In this document: one piece after another, positions 60,801 to 64,000 of the stretch | Position numbering within the stretch: position 1 is the first letter of the stretch | How the letters are laid out: every line of letters begins with the position of its first letter | Assembly (NCBI GenBank): GCA_905221605.1 | Contig: CAJNDS010002440.1 | Span: 336,985-400,984 of the forward strand | Origin: Symbiodinium natans | Taxonomy: Eukaryota; Sar; Dinophyceae; Suessiales; Symbiodiniaceae | Length of the DNA stretch: 64,000 nucleotides | Reading direction: 5' to 3' | Notes under the pieces: model-generated | The model's input: the letters and a program-made list of their open reading frames with translations, nothing else | The model's database searches: none | What the model was told of the DNA's origin: nothing | Made by a program: the position numbers and the translations under genes

Positions 60801-62889
60801 CCGCTGTCAAAAAGAGACGAATTGTTTGAGCGATACAAAGGGCTGCTTCAGGAGGTGTAGGGAGCGCTGAGATTTTGTCCCAGAATTGAAGCACCTTGAT
60901 TGAATCGAGCGCGAACTGGGACCACTCTTGTGGTGGGGGGTTTTTATCCCTATATGTAATGTGATGTAAAAGATTGGGGGTTTTGTACGTGAGGGCGTCA
61001 ACACAAGACGTGTCTCGGAGGAAGGATGTGTAGTATGTACGATTCTGCTGTGGGCCAGTTTTTGCTGAGGAGTAGCCTTTTCCATAGACATGAGGTCCCA
61101 TGATATCGTGTTCATGTCGGCTGCGGCCCTGCAGGCGCACATTGAAATCGCCAATGATATAAGCGGGCTCTGGGGCTGGGAGCGAAATCATTGCGCTTTG
61201 TAGCGCGTCCCAGAATGGTGACTTTACCTCTTCATTTTCAAGCTTGTCGTGTGGGGCGTAGACTCCGAAAATGTGTGAATTACCACTTTGTAGTGAAATG
61301 GTAACCCTTGTAATCCTAGGGGAGTACTGAATGAAATCCTTGATATAGGGGCGGATACTGGGGTGGATTACCGTTGTAATTCCTGCATATTTGTCTGTAG
61401 TAGAACCGTTCACCACAAAGAGAAATCCTTGAGAGTTATAGGTGTAGTATGAGGTGGAACGTGTTTCTGTAAGGAATAGGATATGTAGTGAGAAAGATTT
61501 CATTATTTCGAGGACCTGCTGATGCTTGAGAACTTCCGCCATGCCTTGGACATTCTGTGTGGCTATTTTTAATTTGAATCCGTATTCTAATTGAGGAGTA
61601 GTCATGGTTTTATCCCGGGGTTTACGCTGTGGTCCGGAAAGTTCTGACTGCTCCAAAACCAAGGTGCGGAATCTGCCGGCGTTGTTTTTCCCTGCTACGC
61701 GGCCGTGAGCCGCTCTCTGGGGCTTCTCCCTGTTGCCAGTGCCCTTGCCCAAGCGGCCCTGGCATATGACTCCACCGCGACTGCTACGCCACTGCCGGTA
61801 AAGGCGTCTGCGTAGTAGCCTGGAACCCCGGCCTGAGGGTGGAGAGGGTTTAGGGAGAGTGGGGTTGCACTCTTCGTTGACCACATGGGTCCCCGGCGCG
61901 CCGCGTGGCGGCGGTGCAAGCTTAACTTCTTTGTGTTTATTAATTCCTGAATTCAATTGGGTGGAAACAACCGAGTCTTTTCCTTGAGGAGTAGCTCGGG
62001 GGGGTCTGGAACGAACCGGGAAGGGACTGGGTTTAGGGGACTTTAAAAACATTCTTTGACCTGAGTCGGCCGCCCTTAGTTGAATACGCCTACCTCCTCT
62101 ATGTTTAAGGTGTGGGCGGGGGGCTAAGGAAGGGATTATAGAAGCCATATGGGGTGCTCTGGACTGCCTATACAGGAGGAGCACATCCCTTGTGAAAATG
62201 TCTGATGATGTGAAATGTGGGGTACCTGACTGTGTTGTGCTTTGGTCAATCGGCCAGGGCGATCTATGGTGGTGGGTCGGAGACCCATTCTGAGGAGTAG
62301 TCTGGGTTGGGATGAGATCATCCAGGAGTATGGTCGTTGTGTTGCCTACCAATGAATGTTGCGTTTTGTTTAATCTAGCCTGAAGTGCATCTAAATATGC
62401 GGTACAGAAGCCCTTTGCACAATGATATAGTATCAGGGAATCCATCATGATTATACCCGGGTTGTAGCGACAGGGTTCGGTGTAGTAATAGACTATCAGG
62501 AATGCAAGGCCTAAATAATTTAATGAGGGTAGGGTGGGGCATCTACGAGGTACTTGTTTGCATCGGGATCTGTGTTGTTTTCTTCGAATGGGTGTTCTAT
62601 CCCATCCTACTGTTTGTGCTTCGACTTCCCTGCTCTTGCCTCGGCTGAAACTCGAATTAATCCAGCTTTCTTTGAACTTGAAAGTGTCTTCCCTGGCCGA
62701 ATGATTCAGAAATTTCAAATGTGGCCATTGTTGGGAATTCTGGCCAGTGTGCCTCTTGAGAAATTTCAAATGTGGCATCTTCTGGCTGCGACAGTCGTGC
62801 GAGAGGAGTGGACTGATATTGTAGAAGACAACACTATACTGTAAGAAAATGTTGCTGTGAAAGAGATGCTGAGGAGTAAAACATTGCAC
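57829..62889 (-). CDS. LINE ORF2: endonuclease, RNase H and reverse transcriptase
   Basis: 1686 codons, uninterrupted. Residues about 440-750 are an APE-type endonuclease: IATQNVQGM, LFLTETR, VYAPHD, GDFNVR and a final SDH with D at 744. Residues about 808-955 are RNase H: YTDGSG with D at 813, NNTAE, YDSKWA, and HTGNQGNELAD with D at 949. Residues about 1165-1470 are reverse transcriptase: GPDNLRPD, NYRPISLL, FGFRQGRS, FIDWKQAFD, GIRQGCPLSPYLF and EYADD with the aspartates at 1400-1401. The protein would nick target DNA, prime reverse transcription there and degrade the RNA strand. RNase H upstream of RT is unusual. The first 428 residues match nothing I know and carry a 17-codon duplication (62710-62776), so the true start may be downstream, for example Met429. 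Confidence 0.93.
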   Translation of the reverse strand: MQCFTPQHLFHSNIFLQYSVVFYNISPLLSHDCRSQKMPHLKFLKRHTGQNSQQWPHLKFLNHSAREDTFKFKESWINSSFSRGKSREVEAQTVGWDRTPIRRKQHRSRCKQVPRRCPTLPSLNYLGLAFLIVYYYTEPCRYNPGIIMMDSLILYHCAKGFCTAYLDALQARLNKTQHSLVGNTTTILLDDLIPTQTTPQNGSPTHHHRSPWPIDQSTTQSGTPHFTSSDIFTRDVLLLYRQSRAPHMASIIPSLAPRPHLKHRGGRRIQLRAADSGQRMFLKSPKPSPFPVRSRPPRATPQGKDSVVSTQLNSGINKHKEVKLAPPPRGAPGTHVVNEECNPTLPKPSPPSGRGSRLLRRRLYRQWRSSRGGVICQGRLGKGTGNREKPQRAAHGRVAGKNNAGRFRTLVLEQSELSGPQRKPRDKTMTTPQLEYGFKLKIATQNVQGMAEVLKHQQVLEIMKSFSLHILFLTETRSTSYYTYNSQGFLFVVNGSTTDKYAGITTVIHPSIRPYIKDFIQYSPRITRVTISLQSGNSHIFGVYAPHDKLENEEVKSPFWDALQSAMISLPAPEPAYIIGDFNVRLQGRSRHEHDIMGPHVYGKGYSSAKTGPQQNRTYYTSFLRDTSCVDALTYKTPNLLHHITYRDKNPPPQEWSQFALDSIKVLQFWDKISALPTPPEAALCIAQTIRLFLTADPLLNPLPQTPKIDPFRFQSLDKIVCKKQWLPSILQCRAHHNTGFPSDHYLLKTILRIKLGSKEPKIPRLPKPDYSSSTKSQEQFAAAFRTHYVNTASPGSETQKAPEGPHVRVYTDGSGSKGRASAASPAGWGFVVFDDSARAHKACGPVLTTDTSPYYLGASVGSNNTAEISAIMESILYLLRSATPPTKVTIYYDSKWAAQMTRGLSRPKKHKQLIFNARACYEKLKNISEIEWVWIKGHTGNQGNELADALAEQGKIALEAQGGRYTQAAPLLLSNLNPPALPIRGETAEDKYSRFLYAAQTASTMIFPPTQYSPHKPWISTETLRELHVAKNMKATEHPDYSSYYRRVKNKARKDKTQWIRSQINADYTLTPAVWKQAKKLKKGFQERKCRLVVDNKQIPWSETHAAFGKHLTNVQWGPSKVTNEAKQNLAQATPHFPTDTTPIPWFTLPELQTALHKMQKGRAPGPDNLRPDILKLLDHFGEVQLLDLMNACLQEEKIPHAWKEAIVVSFYKGKGDDSDASNYRPISLLNTMYKIYSSLIQARLQFRYESRLRNTQFGFRQGRSTFHPLFILRRLQDYSSRTGTPFHCLFIDWKQAFDKLDHDSLLIALRRMGIHEQYITLIQDIYTAPLFHTIGIKGDKFTATPHTGIRQGCPLSPYLFIFVLSSVLLDVDDKLVRQGVPQNTWSVGKPTYDLEYADDTLLFGISVQALESYLHALQQEAQLYGLELNLTKTELLCHPSFTPPPPNFINGDPVPQATSVKYLGSQISWIKPTIHALFARFALAHTSFNKLQHLWRSRLPRKVKVQIFMANIVSCLVYGLCTLTMEDKHFRKLGSWYFQHLRRAIGIKASYYSHITNKSVWVQANRPLLPSQIVLSQQFKLFTESVRAPGDQPLHHVAHGPALKDRIAQYKNYKTGPPPPHWLLLVSNHAMEFCRSDTPNNDLLTLQKRIRKEPDFPARLVAAPTRHPFKFSLFARSIGSAWQS

Positions 62890-63824
62890 GACTGTAAAAA
62901 GCGAAGCTGGAACGGCAGCAATTTGTCAGGGCTTTGCTGCGCTGCCTTTGGCAGCTGCGGAAACTGGTGCCTTTGGCACCCATGACGGGGGCTGCATGGC
63001 GCCAGCCTTCGGCTGCGCAAACACTGACAATGCGCTCTCCCCTGTGGCTGTAGGAGGAGTAGCCGAGGGGGGCGCTCCCTGGACAGTACCCGTCTGGTAG
63101 CTGCCGATTTTCAAATCAGCTCTCTGGAACTTGTCACAATACTCGTCCCAGACGAAATAGATATCGTCTACGTCGCGAACTTCCATCTCGATTGGAAACG
63201 GATTGTCCGCTGAGGAGTAGACTGCTGAGGAGGCCCAGTGGCGCCTAGTCTGGCCTACCTCCATGCCCTTTCCCGAGCCTTTGGCCTGGGTCCGGGCCCT
63301 CGCAAACTGGTGCTGGTCTGCAACATCCAACTCATGTTGCACACCATAAACGACCTTCGCCCAGTGGTATGACCACATGGTGGGTTCTTCCGAGCCGATG
63401 GGTGGCTTTGCTTGCAACGCTTCCATCAGCTGAGGAGTAACCTCTAGGATGCCCTTCATGATTCCCTTGTCTTCGAAAAAATGCATCCTTGCGAAGGCAC
63501 GGATCTGATCATCGAATTCGCGAACAGATTGCGGCTGCATTATGGTCAAGGTCTTCCATAGCACGGTGACCTGATTGGATTCGAGCAGCTCGCTTTCATT
63601 GATGAGGGAGAGGAGTACTCTAATGGGCACTTCCATCTTCCTTTGAAATTGTGGCGAAGCTGGTGTCGCCCTGACGTGGCGGTTCTTCTCGCACGTGGAA
63701 GAATCTCTGTACAAGGGGGTCCCCGTGGGGCCACCGTACGTGCTCATGAACTGCTGGCGCAAATCCCAAGATTTAAATGTTAAAATTGACACCGTGGAAA
63801 ACTGCTGGCCGGACGGAGGAGTAG
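58009..63824 (-). repeat. Dispersed CTACTCCTC motif, about 18 copies across the LINE
   Basis: On the + strand GAGGAGTA starts at 58554, 58848, 59045, 59171, 59481, 59759, 60234, 60572, 61067, 61593, 61986, 62292, 62871, 63054, 63212, 63432, 63610 and 63816; a one-mismatch copy is at 58009. All are in the same orientation with spacing 126-579 bp. Twelve or more extend to GAGGAGTAG. Confidence 0.95.
62710..62776 (-). repeat. 17-codon direct duplication in ORF2 N-terminus
   Basis: GAAATTTCAAATGTGGC occurs twice, 51 bp apart, giving PHLKFLKR... and PHLKFLNH... in the same frame. Confidence 0.85.
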
Positions 63825-63969
63825 CCGGCTCACACTGGAGGATGTTCATGAAGATGTAGGGAACGTTGGGGCCGTCGATGTTGTGCCCGCGGTCAGAGAG
63901 CCAGCGACGGAAGTAGTCCACCTGCTCGAACATCCAGTTGAGTTGGTACAAACGTTCCTCACCTGACAT
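62926..63969 (-). CDS. LINE ORF1-like protein, possibly N-terminally incomplete
   Basis: 347 codons from the first visible ATG, but the frame stays open to the window edge (QVLTTGWSPT precedes the Met), so it may be longer. No zinc knuckle, RRM or coiled coil recognised. The N-terminal part is aromatic and charged (LNWMFEQVDYFRRWLSDRG); the C-terminal tail is rich in Ala, Pro and Lys. Position just upstream of ORF2 and the shared CTACTCCTC motif tie it to the same element. The nucleic-acid-binding role expected of ORF1 proteins is inferred from position only. Confidence 0.65.
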   Translation of the reverse strand: MSGEERLYQLNWMFEQVDYFRRWLSDRGHNIDGPNVPYIFMNILQCEPATPPSGQQFSTVSILTFKSWDLRQQFMSTYGGPTGTPLYRDSSTCEKNRHVRATPASPQFQRKMEVPIRVLLSLINESELLESNQVTVLWKTLTIMQPQSVREFDDQIRAFARMHFFEDKGIMKGILEVTPQLMEALQAKPPIGSEEPTMWSYHWAKVVYGVQHELDVADQHQFARARTQAKGSGKGMEVGQTRRHWASSAVYSSADNPFPIEMEVRDVDDIYFVWDEYCDKFQRADLKIGSYQTGTVQGAPPSATPPTATGESALSVFAQPKAGAMQPPSWVPKAPVSAAAKGSAAKP

Positions 63970-64000
63970 TGTCGGGGACCAGCCGGTGGTGAGGACCTGA

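Larger units (their letters stand above)
57823..64000 (-). mobile_element. Non-LTR retrotransposon (LINE), 5' end beyond window
   Basis: Two - strand frames, ORF1-like (63969-62926) and ORF2 (62889-57829), are separated by 36 nt. The 3' end is a short A tract (TTTTTTT at 57824-57830 on the + strand) joined to CCCTAAA repeats. Both frames are intact, so the copy looks young. It lies antisense to COPG, downstream of exon 30. No long terminal repeat or 3' untranslated region was seen. Confidence 0.9.

Overview
The window is nuclear DNA of an alveolate, almost certainly a dinoflagellate. Evidence: plant-type TTTAGGG/CCCTAAA repeats everywhere; introns that mostly start with GC or GA rather than GT and always end AG|G; very small GC-rich exons; and a LINE with apurinic endonuclease, RNase H and reverse transcriptase domains. 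I cannot name the species. No bacterial gene, CRISPR array, rRNA or tRNA was recognised.

Positions 1-57830 look like junk: hundreds of short telomere-like arrays in both orientations, separated by unique islands of about 50-500 bp. Many islands on the + strand are exons. From 23.5 to 57.2 kb they splice, with every junction in frame, into the N-terminal half (about 461 codons) of the gamma subunit of the COPI vesicle coat (coatomer gamma, COPG). I could place 30 exons of 20-97 nt (mean about 46 nt) separated by introns averaging about 1.1 kb and filled with telomere-like repeats and short inverted-repeat elements. The rest of the gene should lie beyond the right edge.

From 2.4 to 22.5 kb another series of + strand mini-exons obeys the same splice rules and joins in phase in several runs. 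I do not recognise the protein. One intron of this series (12.5-14.7 kb) holds a decayed reverse transcriptase with a YVDD box.

From 57829 to the right edge lies a LINE on the - strand, inserted antisense downstream of the last visible COPG exon and probably inside a COPG intron. It has an ORF1-like frame (open to the edge) and a 1686-codon ORF2 with the unusual order endonuclease - RNase H - reverse transcriptase. Its stop codon runs into a short A tract fused directly to CCCTAAA repeats. The motif CTACTCCTC on its coding strand occurs about 18 times over 5.3 kb, in all three reading frames, so it is a nucleic-acid-level signal and not a protein repeat.

The intron islands also hold several families of 70-190 bp inverted-repeat (MITE-like) elements, some with TTTAGGG arrays inside them, plus pieces of other genes or pseudogenes.
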